From Pedobacter sp. D749 (GTDB lineage Bacteria > Bacteroidota > Bacteroidia > Sphingobacteriales > Sphingobacteriaceae), in assembly GCF_019317285.1 (NCBI RefSeq), contig NZ_CP079218.1, positions 5,518,001 through 5,582,000 on the forward strand: a DNA stretch of 64,000 bases, read 5' to 3'. The number at the start of each line of letters is the position of its first letter. The first letter of the stretch is position 1. The position numbers and the translations under genes were made by a program. This document shows, piece by piece, positions 35,740 through 43,962 of the stretch. The notes under the pieces are model-generated. The model worked only from the letters and a program-made list of their open reading frames with translations. It did no database searches and was not told the DNA's origin.

Positions 35740-37419
35740 ATGAAAACACTGAAATCTACGGCACTTGTGCTGGGGCTCTTTGCGCTCCTTGCCGGAACCA
35801 CAACCCTTGTCAGGGCACAAGACTATCAAAACGATTACCAGAATGATGGTTACAGTACTGGCAATATCTCTTTACAGACTTTTTACGACGAACTTTCGCC
35901 CTATGGTACCTGGATTCAGGATCCACAATATGGTTATGTTTGGCGACCAGATGTAGATCAAAACGAATTTCGTCCATATTACACAAACGGGCGTTGGGCA
36001 ATGACAGAATATGGCAATACCTGGGTTTCTAATTACGATTGGGGCTGGGCGCCTTTCCACTATGGCCGTTGGGTAATTAACAGTTACAGGCAATGGATCT
36101 GGTTACCTGATACCAATTGGGGACCGGCTTGGGTAGATTGGAGAAGTGGCGATGGTTATTACGGATGGGCACCTATGGCACCAAGCATCAGTATTAATTT
36201 AAGCTTTGGCCGCCGCTATGCAGTACCAGAATTTTGCTGGAACTTTATTCCACAACGTAATATTTATATCAATACTTTCCCAAGATATGATTACGGTCGC
36301 AATAATGTATACATCCGCAACACCACCATCATCAATAATACTTATGTATATAACAGAAGAACTTATTATGGCGGTCCAAGGGTTGAAGATATCAGACGTG
36401 CAACCAATAGAGATGTAACAGTTTATCGTTATGCGCAAAGTTCAAGGCCTGGCGCAAGCAGGGTTGGTGGCAGAGAGGTTTCTATTTACAGACCAAGACC
36501 TGAACGTAATGCACCAGATAACCGTAATGCTGCACCAAGAAGATTTGAACAAGGTAATGCTGGTATTAGCAGAGGCGGAAGAAACGAAGGATATACCAAC
36601 CGCGATCAAAGAGGCGGTAACCCGGGCAATAACGACAACCGTTTTGGATCAAGAGATAACCGTACTTCTACACAACCAAATAATGGTAATGTAGGTCGGG
36701 ATAATAACAATCAGCCAAATAACAGGGGCGAGGCTTATAATAGGGATGCAAACGGACGTATTAGTCGTGGTGGCACTAACGGAATTGATAATGGAAACAG
36801 GCAGGATAATGCAAATCGTGGCCAGGATCAACAACGTTTAGATCAGATCAGACAGCAGCGTAATCAAGACCGCATGAGCACAGATCAACAACGTAACCAA
36901 CGTAATATGCAGCCACAGCAGAATGATCAGCAACGTGCTCAAATGGATCAACAAAGAGCACAACGTAATGAACAGATGCAACAGCAACGTGCGCAACAAG
37001 TGCAGCAGGAAAGAACCCAACGCGATGCACAGGCTCAGCAACAACGTAACGAGCAGATGCAGCAGCAACGTACACAACAGGCTCAACAACAACAGCAGGA
37101 AAGGACTCAGCGCGATGCTCAAGCTCAACAACAACGTAATGAGCAAATGCAGCAGCAGCGTGCGCAACAAGCCCAGCAGCAACAACAAGAAAGAGCACAA
37201 CGCGATGCGCAGGCTCAACAACAACGTAATGAACAGGCACAACAGCAACGTGCCCAGCAAGCGCAACAACAGCAACAAGAGCGTGCACAACGTGATGCTC
37301 AGGCTCAACAACAAAGAGCTCAGCAGCAGCAACAAAGACAAGAACAAAGAAGAGAAGCTCCACCACAACAAAGAGGTGGAGGTGAAAGTGGAAGACCATC
37401 AAGAGGTGGTAGAGGATAA
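35740..37419 (+). CDS. Secreted DUF6600-domain protein with Gln/Arg-rich tandem repeats
   Basis: A 559-residue exported protein. Signal peptide to about residue 27 (VLGLFALLAGTTTLVRAQ). Residues 40-170 are a Trp/Tyr-rich DUF6600 domain: YDELSPYGTWIQDPQYGYVW, then WVSNYDWGWAPFHYGRWV and WRSGDGYYGWAPMAP. A basic Asn/Arg-rich linker follows. Residues 404-523 are four 30-residue repeats (QQRNEQMQQQRAQQAQQQQQ, then ERTQRDAQAQ) likely to form a long charged coiled coil. The C-terminus is Gly/Arg-rich. Envelope location is inferred; function is unknown. A terminator follows directly. Confidence 0.8.
   Translation: MKTLKSTALVLGLFALLAGTTTLVRAQDYQNDYQNDGYSTGNISLQTFYDELSPYGTWIQDPQYGYVWRPDVDQNEFRPYYTNGRWAMTEYGNTWVSNYDWGWAPFHYGRWVINSYRQWIWLPDTNWGPAWVDWRSGDGYYGWAPMAPSISINLSFGRRYAVPEFCWNFIPQRNIYINTFPRYDYGRNNVYIRNTTIINNTYVYNRRTYYGGPRVEDIRRATNRDVTVYRYAQSSRPGASRVGGREVSIYRPRPERNAPDNRNAAPRRFEQGNAGISRGGRNEGYTNRDQRGGNPGNNDNRFGSRDNRTSTQPNNGNVGRDNNNQPNNRGEAYNRDANGRISRGGTNGIDNGNRQDNANRGQDQQRLDQIRQQRNQDRMSTDQQRNQRNMQPQQNDQQRAQMDQQRAQRNEQMQQQRAQQVQQERTQRDAQAQQQRNEQMQQQRTQQAQQQQQERTQRDAQAQQQRNEQMQQQRAQQAQQQQQERAQRDAQAQQQRNEQAQQQRAQQAQQQQQERAQRDAQAQQQRAQQQQQRQEQRREAPPQQRGGGESGRPSRGGRG
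36949..37308 (+). repeat. Four tandem 90-bp coding repeats
   Basis: In-frame units start at 36949, 37039, 37129 and 37219, with a partial fifth at 37309. Each encodes 30 residues. Copies differ at silent and a few coding positions, so they are not a recent perfect expansion. Confidence 0.85.
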
Positions 37420-37423
37420 ATGG

Positions 37424-37453
37424 AAAGTCCCGATGAAAATCGGGACTTTTTTA
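37424..37453 (+). terminator. Terminator after the DUF6600 gene
   Basis: The stem AAAGTCCCGAT/ATCGGGACTTT (11 bp) with loop GAAA is followed by TTTT. Confidence 0.9.
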
Positions 37454-37488
37454 TTGATGAACTTTTCTGAAGTGTGTTTAGGTGTCTA

Positions 37489-37561
37489 AGGTGGTCATAA
37501 TAATGCAAAAACTGTTTAGTAATATCTGGTTTTAAGCATTTCATTTTAATGTTGACCACCT
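37489..37561. repeat. Inverted repeat AGGTGGTCA...TGACCACCT
   Basis: Perfect 9-bp arms at 37489-37497 and 37553-37561 around 55 bp of AT-rich DNA. TCTAAGG before the first arm and CCTTAGA after the second extend the symmetry imperfectly. Confidence 0.5.
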
Positions 37562-37597
37562 GAGTCACCTTAGAACATTTAAGTTTTAAGTACGATT

Positions 37598-37690
37598 GTC
37601 ATCCTTAGAGTACAGCGCAATGGAGGGATTTATATAAGTTAGTTTTAATATTTAGATTTCTCGGCTACGTTGCACTCCGCTCGAAATGAC
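37598..37690. repeat. Dispersed GTCAT...ATGAC palindromic element, second copy
   Basis: Starts GTCATCC and ends CTCCGCTCGAAATGAC; it contains GATTTCTCGGCTACG, the inverse of the block in 34604-34688. Confidence 0.65.
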
Positions 37691-37694
37691 GTAA

Positions 37695-38321
37695 CTAAGC
37701 TTGTCCTGCGGCTGCATGAAGGCCACTTAAATCATTCCCCCTAAAAGTGCTTTCGGCATTTGGGTGCAGGTTTTCGGGATCGAGTAAAAAAGTGCTGATT
37801 CCCAGTTCCAGTCCAAATTTGATTTCCGATTCGGCATCATCGCCAATAATTAAAATATCATTTTTATCAAGGTGATGTTGATGGATCAATTTTTCAAAAG
37901 TTTTTTTCTTGTCCGCTATAGAAACATCTACCACATGCACTTCTTCAAAATCATCTGCGATGCCCAGCATCTTTACTTTTGAAAGCTGTTGTTTTGGAAA
38001 ACCGGCCGTTACAATAAATTTCCGTCCGATTAAACTTTTGATGTGGTGATAATCGTCGCCCGGCTTTAAAGGCCTGGTTACTTCTCTGTTTTGGAGATAA
38101 GAAATCAAATCAGGCATTACTTCTTCTTTAAAACCGTATTTTTTTGCCACTTTCAGAAACGGCGTTTTTAACATTTCCTGCTTGGCAAGTTGGAAATCAT
38201 CTTTACTAATGCCTAAATCCATACTTTCCAAGAAACGGTATAATTCACCCATCAACTGTTCTTCATTCGGTTTGGTAAAATAAATGGTATTGTCAAGGTC
38301 TATAAAAAATATGCGCTTCAT
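37695..38321 (-). CDS. HAD-superfamily hydrolase
   Basis: A 208-residue cytosolic phosphatase-type protein. HAD motif I is FFIDLDNTIYF (nucleophile Asp in DLDNT) at the N-terminus; motif II is in KFIVTAGFP; motifs III and IV are in the DKKKTFEKLI and ILIIGDDAESEIKFGLELG region. The frame is open from 38360, but the ATG at 38321 (MKRIFFIDLDNT) is the natural start. Phosphoglycolate-phosphatase or pyrimidine-nucleotidase-like; the substrate is unknown. Confidence 0.85.
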   Translation of the reverse strand: MKRIFFIDLDNTIYFTKPNEEQLMGELYRFLESMDLGISKDDFQLAKQEMLKTPFLKVAKKYGFKEEVMPDLISYLQNREVTRPLKPGDDYHHIKSLIGRKFIVTAGFPKQQLSKVKMLGIADDFEEVHVVDVSIADKKKTFEKLIHQHHLDKNDILIIGDDAESEIKFGLELGISTFLLDPENLHPNAESTFRGNDLSGLHAAAGQA

Positions 38322-38400
38322 TGTGGATTGGTTTTTGTAAGATGAAAAAAATAAAAACACCTGTGGGTTAAATATGTTTAATAACTAAATCACTAAGATC

Positions 38401-38628
38401 ATGAAAAAAGAGACAAAAATTATAGTAGGCGTATTAGCCGGAGCAGCATTAGGAGCAACCATCGCATTGGCATTATCATCAGATTCGACCAGCGATCTGA
38501 AAAGTAAAGTATCAGATTTTTTTGCTGATCTTTTAGATGCTTCTAAAGATAAATTAGCAGGTTTGGCAGATAAAGCCACAAGCGTTGCAGATAAGGTTAA
38601 AGATAAAGTAGCAGAAATAAATGCGTAA
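38401..38628 (+). CDS. YtxH-domain protein
   Basis: A 75-residue protein: an N-terminal hydrophobic Gly/Ala-rich helix (IIVGVLAGAALGATIALAL) followed by an amphipathic Lys/Asp/Ala-rich coil (DATSVADKV-type repeats). This is the YtxH/general-stress layout, membrane-tethered. The role is unknown; family members are often stress-induced. A terminator follows at once. Confidence 0.8.
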   Translation: MKKETKIIVGVLAGAALGATIALALSSDSTSDLKSKVSDFFADLLDASKDKLAGLADKATSVADKVKDKVAEINA

Positions 38629-38639
38629 AGAATTGGAAG

Positions 38640-38662
38640 TGCCGGAAATATCCGGCATTTTT
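38640..38662 (+). terminator. Terminator after the YtxH gene
   Basis: The stem TGCCGGA/TCCGGCA with loop AATA is followed by TTTTT. Confidence 0.85.
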
Positions 38663-38691
38663 ATTCTATATATTTTCTAACCAACATCTTG

Positions 38692-40092
38692 ATGAACATT
38701 GCTTTTCATGGTGCTGCCCGTACGGTTACGGGGAGTAAGCACCTTATTACCTTAAAAAACGGTACCCAAATATTATTAGATTGTGGCTTATTCCAGGGAA
38801 TGGGCCATGTTACCGATAAATTAAACGATTACTTTGGTTTCGATGCCAAAAAAGTTACCTATCTCGTTTTATCACACGCCCATATTGATCATTGCGGTTT
38901 ATTGCCCAAACTGGTTGCAGAAGGTTTTGAAGGTAAGATTTTTTGTACCCCGGCCACTATGGATCTCGCCCGCATTTTAATGATGGATTCTGCCAAAATC
39001 CAGATGCAGGACGCTGAATATGCAAACCGCCACCTCCGCCACGGCGAAGAAATGGAAGAAGCGCTTTATACAGAAGAAGATGTTATCAAAACACTTAGTC
39101 TGATGAAGATTGTGGAGTATGAAGAAGATTTCGAGATTGAGGAAGGCATTCGGCTGAAGTTTACTGATGCAGGTCATATTTTAGGCAGTGCTGCAGTCCA
39201 CCTTACCATTACGGAAGATGGCAAACCAACCCGGATTACCTTTTCCGGCGATGTTGGCCGTTATGGTGATCTGCTTTTAAAAAATCCCCAGCAGTTTGAT
39301 CAGGCCGATTATATTCTAATGGAATCTACTTATGGCGATTCACTGCATAAAGATCTCGATCCGATCGAAGATCTGCTTTTGGAAATCATTAATAATACCT
39401 GCAAAGTAAAAAAAGGGAAAGTAATTATTCCGGCTTTTGCTGTTGGCCGTACACAGGAACTGCTTTATGCTTTAAACGGATTGGAACTAAAAGGTAAATT
39501 ACCTGATGTTCCTTACTATGTAGATAGTCCGTTATCGTCAAAAGCAACCGAAATTCTTAAGAATCACCCAGAAGTGTATAATAATGGGGTTAAAGAAACC
39601 TTAAGAATAGACCATGATGTGTTTGGATTTAAGGGCCTGCGTTTTATTGAGAGTGTAGAAGAATCGAAAGCTTTAAATGAAGATCCAAGGCCATGTGTAA
39701 TTATTTCTGCATCGGGTATGGCAGAGGCTGGTCGAGTGAAACACCACATCAGAAACAATATCGGTAACCAGAAAAATACGATTTTAATGGTGGGTTATTG
39801 TGAGCCAAATTCACTTGGCGGCAGGTTAATCGCCGGACAAAAAGTAGTTGAAATTTTCCGTGATGAATACGAAGTGAAAGCTGAAGTACAATCGATAAAA
39901 TCGATGAGTGCACATGGCGATTATGAAGATTTATTACACTTTTTATCTTGCCAGGATCCGGCGAAAGTGAAACAATTGTTTCTGGTTCATGGAGAGTATG
40001 AGGTACAACAGCATTTCGCAACGAGGTTAAAAGATAATGGTTTTAAACATGTAGCCATACCAGAATACCATCAGGTGTTTGAACTTGAGTAA
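38692..40092 (+). CDS. MBL-fold beta-CASP RNA-processing exonuclease-like protein
   Basis: A 466-residue metallo-beta-lactamase/beta-CASP nuclease expected to act on RNA. The metal-site motif LSHAHIDHCG (HxHxDH), DAGHILGSA, FSGDVGRYGDLLLKNP and MESTYGD are intact; the beta-CASP part has VIPAFAVGRTQELLYALNG, ISASGMAEAGRVKHH and a C-terminal FLVHGE. The frame is open from a TTG at 38689; the ATG at 38692 is preferred. Related to YsgA/Ysh1-type proteins. Monocistronic. Confidence 0.9.
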   Translation: MNIAFHGAARTVTGSKHLITLKNGTQILLDCGLFQGMGHVTDKLNDYFGFDAKKVTYLVLSHAHIDHCGLLPKLVAEGFEGKIFCTPATMDLARILMMDSAKIQMQDAEYANRHLRHGEEMEEALYTEEDVIKTLSLMKIVEYEEDFEIEEGIRLKFTDAGHILGSAAVHLTITEDGKPTRITFSGDVGRYGDLLLKNPQQFDQADYILMESTYGDSLHKDLDPIEDLLLEIINNTCKVKKGKVIIPAFAVGRTQELLYALNGLELKGKLPDVPYYVDSPLSSKATEILKNHPEVYNNGVKETLRIDHDVFGFKGLRFIESVEESKALNEDPRPCVIISASGMAEAGRVKHHIRNNIGNQKNTILMVGYCEPNSLGGRLIAGQKVVEIFRDEYEVKAEVQSIKSMSAHGDYEDLLHFLSCQDPAKVKQLFLVHGEYEVQQHFATRLKDNGFKHVAIPEYHQVFELE

Positions 40093-40158
40093 CGGTTAAG
40101 CGTTGGTCTGGATTTGAGATCTATACCCTTATTCTCCATGTTTACGTTTGATTTTACT

Positions 40159-40173
40159 AGGATTACAAATCCT
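40159..40173. repeat. ATTACAAAT-family hairpin (AGGATT/AATCCT)
   Basis: Perfect 6-bp arms around ACA. Confidence 0.6.
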
Positions 40174-40186
40174 TAACTCTTTTAGA

Positions 40187-40203
40187 CGGGATTACAAATC
40201 CCG
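40187..40203. repeat. ATTACAAAT-family hairpin (CGGGATT/AATCCCG)
   Basis: Perfect 7-bp arms around ACA. Confidence 0.7.
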
Positions 40204-40240
40204 ACTAGCAATGAGTTTGATTTTATTAGGATTAATCGTT

Positions 40241-40263
40241 GGTCTGGATTTATAATCCAGACC
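40241..40263. repeat. Variant hairpin (GGTCTGGATT/AATCCAGACC)
   Basis: Perfect 10-bp arms around TAT; both arms differ from the other copies in matching ways. Confidence 0.7.
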
Positions 40264-40312
40264 GTTGTTTGCCAGATTTCAATCTGATTTTATAAGGGTA
40301 ACAAATCTCCTA

Positions 40313-40333
40313 GTCGGGATTACAAATCCCGAC
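40313..40333. repeat. ATTACAAAT-family hairpin (GTCGGGATT/AATCCCGAC)
   Basis: Perfect 9-bp arms around ACA. Confidence 0.75.
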
Positions 40334-40453
40334 CAACTGCGAGATGCTTCGTACCTCAGCATGACAACTTAATTTTTGCCTCGGGATGATCATCATATCA
40401 TTCCATTTCCCATCTTCCCTCATACCTCTTCCATTTTCCCTATCTTTGCTCCC

Positions 40454-41140
40454 ATGGATGTTTTTGGTAAAGCGCTAACAGATATTTATAGAACGGGAGA
40501 GGCAGAAACTCTTTGGCTGCATAATTCGTATGGTGAACCAGAAGAAATGCCTTTAGAGTTTTTCTTTCGTGATGATGAAGACATGCCTGTTTTAGAACTT
40601 CAGGCTTTGCACATGTGCAGTGGCAAGGTGTTGGATATTGGCGCCGGTGTAGGTAGTCATGCCCTGCTTCTACAGGCTTTTAATATTGATGTTACGGCTA
40701 TTGATATTTCTGAAGCAGCAGTGAACATTATGAAAGACCGTGGTGTGAAAAAAGCATTCGTACAGGATGTTTTTACCTATGAGGAGAAATTCGATACCAT
40801 TATTATGCTGATGAACGGTATCGGTTTAACAGGGAATTTGCCTGGTTTTAAAGATTTTCTGATCAAGTTAAAAGACCTGATCAATCCTCAAGGGCAGGTA
40901 ATTTTCGATTCTTCTGATATTGCTTATTTATATGAAGATATGCCCAAGCCGCAAAACCAATACTATGGTGAGGTATCTTACCAGTATGAATATAAGGGCG
41001 AAAAAGGCAATTGGTTCAACTGGATTTATATAGATGAGGGAACTATCAAACGTACCGCAAACGAAACGGGATGGAATGCTGAATTGATTTTTGATGATGG
41101 AGAAGATCAGTATTTGGTAAAACTAACGCTAAAGGCATAA
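40454..41140 (+). CDS. Class I SAM-dependent methyltransferase
   Basis: A 228-residue cytosolic methyltransferase. SAM-binding motif I is VLDIGAGVGSHALLLQ, followed by VTAIDISEAAV and the motif IV-like DTIIMLMNGIGLTGNLPG. The frame is open from 40376, but the first 26 residues are low quality and MDVFGKALTDIYRTG at 40454 is the likely start. The substrate cannot be inferred; similar Bacteroidota proteins act on small molecules. Confidence 0.82.
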   Translation: MDVFGKALTDIYRTGEAETLWLHNSYGEPEEMPLEFFFRDDEDMPVLELQALHMCSGKVLDIGAGVGSHALLLQAFNIDVTAIDISEAAVNIMKDRGVKKAFVQDVFTYEEKFDTIIMLMNGIGLTGNLPGFKDFLIKLKDLINPQGQVIFDSSDIAYLYEDMPKPQNQYYGEVSYQYEYKGEKGNWFNWIYIDEGTIKRTANETGWNAELIFDDGEDQYLVKLTLKA

Positions 41141-41209
41141 TCAAAAACTAATTTTTACGCTTCTGCGGATACTAAACGAGAAATTACATTGACTAATCCA
41201 AAAAGAGAA

Positions 41210-42349
41210 CTATTCCATCAGTTTTTGATAAAATCCAACAATTAATTTGAACAGATCTTTGTACTCGGTAAGGGGTAATGTTTCAGGTTTATCGAATACA
41301 TCGTGGTAGGCTGAAGGGCCGCCTTGAGTGTAAATAAAGAATGCAGGAACACCTTTTTCAGTAAAGAAATAATGATCACTGTTGGCTGCTTTACCTCTCT
41401 GGTTTATTTTTGAGATATACTGATTTTTATTGTTAATGGCGTTGAGCATAGCAAATGCTTTAGGGTAAACAGATGCATTAACCACGGTCATCCCAGCTTC
41501 GCCAGTTCCAACCAGATCGAGGTTAAGGAGGAATTTTATATTACTTAAGGGAACCAAAGGGTTCTCTACAAAATATCTTGATCCTAATAATCCGGCTTCT
41601 TCAGCTGCAAAACAGATGAAACCAATGGAGTAGGGTTGAGGATGGGCAGCATAATATTTGGCTAAACTTAATAGGGTAGCCACGCCAGCCGCGTTATCAT
41701 TTGCTCCAGGGAAAAAGGTATCAGCCCCCATACCACCCAAATGATCGTAATGTGCGGTAATGATTAAAATGGAATCGGGGAATTTAGTGCCCTTAACTAA
41801 ACCGCAAACGTTAGCAGCCTCAAAGTTTCGAATGAATTTGTTTTCAATATCAACACTGATTTTTTTTGGTATTGAGGTAAAATTCTTCTTATCGAGCTGG
41901 ATGGTGGTTACTTCTCCAACTTCAGTAGCTACAGACCAGGTTAATTTATCTTTTAGTGAAACTTGTAGTGATGACGAAGCCCGATAATTAAGGCTATCAT
42001 TTGGAGTTAAATTTGCTACTTGTTTAATACCCGGACTTTCATTATTTACAATGAAATCTTTACCAGGAACAAGTTTTTGTCCATTGATGGCTACCATCAT
42101 TTTTCCAGGGAAGGTGTTTACAGGAAAATTAAAAGGCTGCGTATAAGAATTACCTATTGGCAGCAGACCAATTTTTTGATATTCTGCTGTAAGATATTCT
42201 GCTGCTTTTTTCATCCCATCTTTGGTATAACCTCTACCCCAAAATTCTTTTGAGGTAATGGTATTTACTACATTTCTGGTATAGGTAGAATCTTGAGCGA
42301 AGCTGTTAACGGTTAGAAATAAAAAGAAAATGAAGCCAAATTTTTTCAT
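41210..42349 (-). CDS. Secreted M28-family zinc peptidase
   Basis: A 379-residue periplasmic aminopeptidase-type enzyme. Signal peptide MKKFGFIFFLFLTVNSFAQ. The two-zinc site is laid out in order: TAHYDHLGGMG (His, Asp), GANDNAAGVATLL (Asp), CFAAEEAGLLGS (Glu-Glu), LNLDLVG and the late YHDVFD (His). The frame is open from 42412, but the ATG at 42349 directly begins the signal peptide. Monocistronic; it is flanked upstream by hairpin repeats and the IS element. Confidence 0.9.
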   Translation of the reverse strand: MKKFGFIFFLFLTVNSFAQDSTYTRNVVNTITSKEFWGRGYTKDGMKKAAEYLTAEYQKIGLLPIGNSYTQPFNFPVNTFPGKMMVAINGQKLVPGKDFIVNNESPGIKQVANLTPNDSLNYRASSSLQVSLKDKLTWSVATEVGEVTTIQLDKKNFTSIPKKISVDIENKFIRNFEAANVCGLVKGTKFPDSILIITAHYDHLGGMGADTFFPGANDNAAGVATLLSLAKYYAAHPQPYSIGFICFAAEEAGLLGSRYFVENPLVPLSNIKFLLNLDLVGTGEAGMTVVNASVYPKAFAMLNAINNKNQYISKINQRGKAANSDHYFFTEKGVPAFFIYTQGGPSAYHDVFDKPETLPLTEYKDLFKLIVGFYQKLME

Positions 42350-42381
42350 CCCGAAATTTAATAAAATAAAGTAATTGTTAG

Positions 42382-42400
42382 TCGGGATTTGTAATCCCGA
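42382..42400. repeat. ATTACAAAT-family hairpin (TCGGGATT/AATCCCGA)
   Basis: Perfect 8-bp arms around TGT. Confidence 0.7.
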
Positions 42401-42423
42401 TTTTGGAATCAAAAATTCATCTG

Positions 42424-42444
42424 GTCGAGATTACAAATCTCGAC
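42424..42444. repeat. ATTACAAAT-family hairpin (GTCGAGATT/AATCTCGAC)
   Basis: Perfect 9-bp arms around ACA. The G-to-A change in the left arm is matched by C-to-T in the right. Confidence 0.75.
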
Positions 42445-42530
42445 TAACATTACATTTGGTCTTTAATCCAAAGAACTACAGATCCAAGTTAAATAAACCT
42501 GATAGAGCGTAAAGCCCGGAACGAGGCACG

Positions 42531-42555
42531 TGGACTGCCCCCAAAAAGTTGGACA
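42531..42555 (+). repeat. Left terminal inverted repeat of the IS
   Basis: 25 bp, exact complement of 43938-43962. Confidence 0.92.
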
Positions 42556-42561
42556 AACTTA

Positions 42562-43380
42562 TTAATTATTTAAGACTTGTGTCCGGTATTCAACCGGGCT
42601 CATTCCATTTAAGTTCAATCTTATCCTTTTATTGTTATAATAACTAATATACTCATCAACATCACCCTTCAGCTCCTCCACCGACAGGTATTTTTTGCGG
42701 TAGAACATCTCAGACTTTAGCGTACCAAAAAAGTTTTCCATTACAGCATTATCCAGGCAGTTGCCCTTTCTCGACATACTCTGTATAATTCCATTCTTGA
42801 GCAGGATTCCCTGGTAACTCTTCATCTTATATTGCCATCCCTGGTCGGAATGCAGCATGGGTTTGGCATTACCTGGCTTTTTTTTCAATGCCTGGTCCAG
42901 CATATCAGTAACCTGCCCGAAGTCCGGCCTTAGGGATTGCGAATAACTTATAATCTCTCCATTGAACAGATCAATTATGGTAGAGAGATACAGTTTCTTA
43001 CCGGTTACATTGAATTCTGTGACATCGGTCGCCCATTTTTCAAACGGCCTGTCAACGTTAAACTCCCTGTTGAGTATATTTGGGACTGTTTTGTTCTCTT
43101 CTTCTTTATATGATCTGTATTTCTTAAGTCTGACGGCACTTTTCAGGCCCATCTCTCCAGTCAGCCTCAATACCGTCTTATGGTTGATGATGTGCCCTTC
43201 CTTTTTCAGCTGGAGCAGCATCCGCCTATAGCCATATCTACCTTTATGCTGCTTGTAGAGTTCATTGAGGCGGCCCCTAACCACTCCGTACCTGTCGGCC
43301 GTACCATTACATTTCATATGGTAATAAAATGAGCTCCGTGCCATACCGGCCACCTCTAAAAGCACTGGCAGGTCAAACAT
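42562..43380 (-). CDS. IS3-family transposase OrfB (DDE integrase domain)
   Basis: The 272-residue catalytic part of the transposase. HTH_21-type start (LEVAGMARSSFYYHMK), then the rve integrase core: TDVTEFNVTGKKLYLSTIID (first Asp), HSDQGWQYKM (second Asp) and NCLDNAVMENFFGTLKSEMF (Glu). The frame stays open upstream of the ATG through KEKQKALIIHGLRN, overlapping the end of orfA in the -1 frame, so production as an OrfAB fusion by -1 frameshifting near 43400-43420 is likely. Confidence 0.93.
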   Translation of the reverse strand: MFDLPVLLEVAGMARSSFYYHMKCNGTADRYGVVRGRLNELYKQHKGRYGYRRMLLQLKKEGHIINHKTVLRLTGEMGLKSAVRLKKYRSYKEEENKTVPNILNREFNVDRPFEKWATDVTEFNVTGKKLYLSTIIDLFNGEIISYSQSLRPDFGQVTDMLDQALKKKPGNAKPMLHSDQGWQYKMKSYQGILLKNGIIQSMSRKGNCLDNAVMENFFGTLKSEMFYRKKYLSVEELKGDVDEYISYYNNKRIRLNLNGMSPVEYRTQVLNN

Positions 43381-43400
43381 ATTCCTTAATCCGTGAATGA

Positions 43401-43919
43401 TCAGCGCTTTTTGTTTTTCTTTGATTCTTCTTTCTGGATTAAGGCCCGTAACTTTTTTAAAAACGCGACCTCCGCACGTAAACGATTGTTTTCTTCCAGG
43501 ACCTGTTCATGATCTGTCAACAGGGAAGGTGCTTTTTTCGGAATCTTTGGCTTCATGAGTCGATGTTTTCCTCTTGTTGTTTCAGACAGTCCCTCGGCTC
43601 CAGCAGATTCGTATATCCTTAACCAATTGGATAGGACACTGTTACATCTGATGTTAAAATGAAGGCATGCCGCCCTCAAAGATACCTTATTGGAAATAAA
43701 GTAACGGATAACCTCAAGTTTGTTTTCCAGTGAATAGTCTGTCGACTGGGGGATTAGTCCGGCCTCGCCAAAACGTTGATAGAACTGTACCCACTGATAG
43801 ACCATACGCCGTTCGATACCATTTTCCCTTGAGATTGAATCCAAAGGTTTCTCTCTACTTAAGACCTGACCGATGATAGCCAGTTTAAATTCCAAGCTAT
43901 ACTTAATTTTTCTGCTCAT
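43401..43919 (-). CDS. IS3-family OrfA (helix-turn-helix protein)
   Basis: 172 residues, the size of IS150 OrfA. It contains two HTH modules (FKLAIIGQVLSREKPLDSIS, and LRAACLHFNIRCNSVLSNWL) and a C-terminal leucine-type coil (LEENNRLRAEVAFLKKLRAL). It ends in a Lys-rich segment over an A-rich slippery region (KKNKKR), from which OrfB translation continues in the -1 frame. It binds the terminal repeats. Confidence 0.9.
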   Translation of the reverse strand: MSRKIKYSLEFKLAIIGQVLSREKPLDSISRENGIERRMVYQWVQFYQRFGEAGLIPQSTDYSLENKLEVIRYFISNKVSLRAACLHFNIRCNSVLSNWLRIYESAGAEGLSETTRGKHRLMKPKIPKKAPSLLTDHEQVLEENNRLRAEVAFLKKLRALIQKEESKKNKKR

Positions 43920-43937
43920 AAAATGCTCCTCTTAAAG

Positions 43938-43962
43938 TGTCCAACTTTTTGGGGGCAGTCCA
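43938..43962 (-). repeat. Right terminal inverted repeat of the IS
   Basis: 25 bp, exact complement of 42531-42555; ACG target duplication follows. Confidence 0.92.

Larger units (their letters stand above)
40093..40453. other. Repeat-rich intergenic region
   Basis: 361 bp with no gene, holding four short hairpins of the ATTACAAAT family (40159, 40187, 40241, 40313) and a fragment of the GTCAT element near 40341-40368. Confidence 0.6.
42531..43962 (-). mobile_element. IS3-family insertion sequence (IS150-like), complete
   Basis: A 1432-bp element bounded by perfect 25-bp inverted repeats (42531-42555, TGGACTGCCCCCAAAAAGTT...; complement at 43938-43962). A 3-bp target duplication ACG is seen at 42528-42530 and 43963-43965. 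It holds orfA (172 residues) and orfB (272 residues), both apparently intact. Removal of the IS and one ACG joins CCCGGAACGAGGC to GAGTGAGGACTTGC, which looks like another dispersed repeat. Confidence 0.93.

Noticed and set aside
36949..37308. CRISPR-like array
   Set aside because: The 90-bp periodicity is contiguous in-frame coding repeat without spacers.
36838..37402. Two long minus-strand ORFs (177 and 184 residues) opposite the DUF6600 gene
   Set aside because: They are antisense frames made by the Gln-rich repeats: runs of Leu or of Val/Ala/His with no start signal or domain.
40376..40453. N-terminal extension of the methyltransferase
   Set aside because: The Pro/His/Phe-rich 26 residues do not resemble the family; the ATG at 40454 is a better start.
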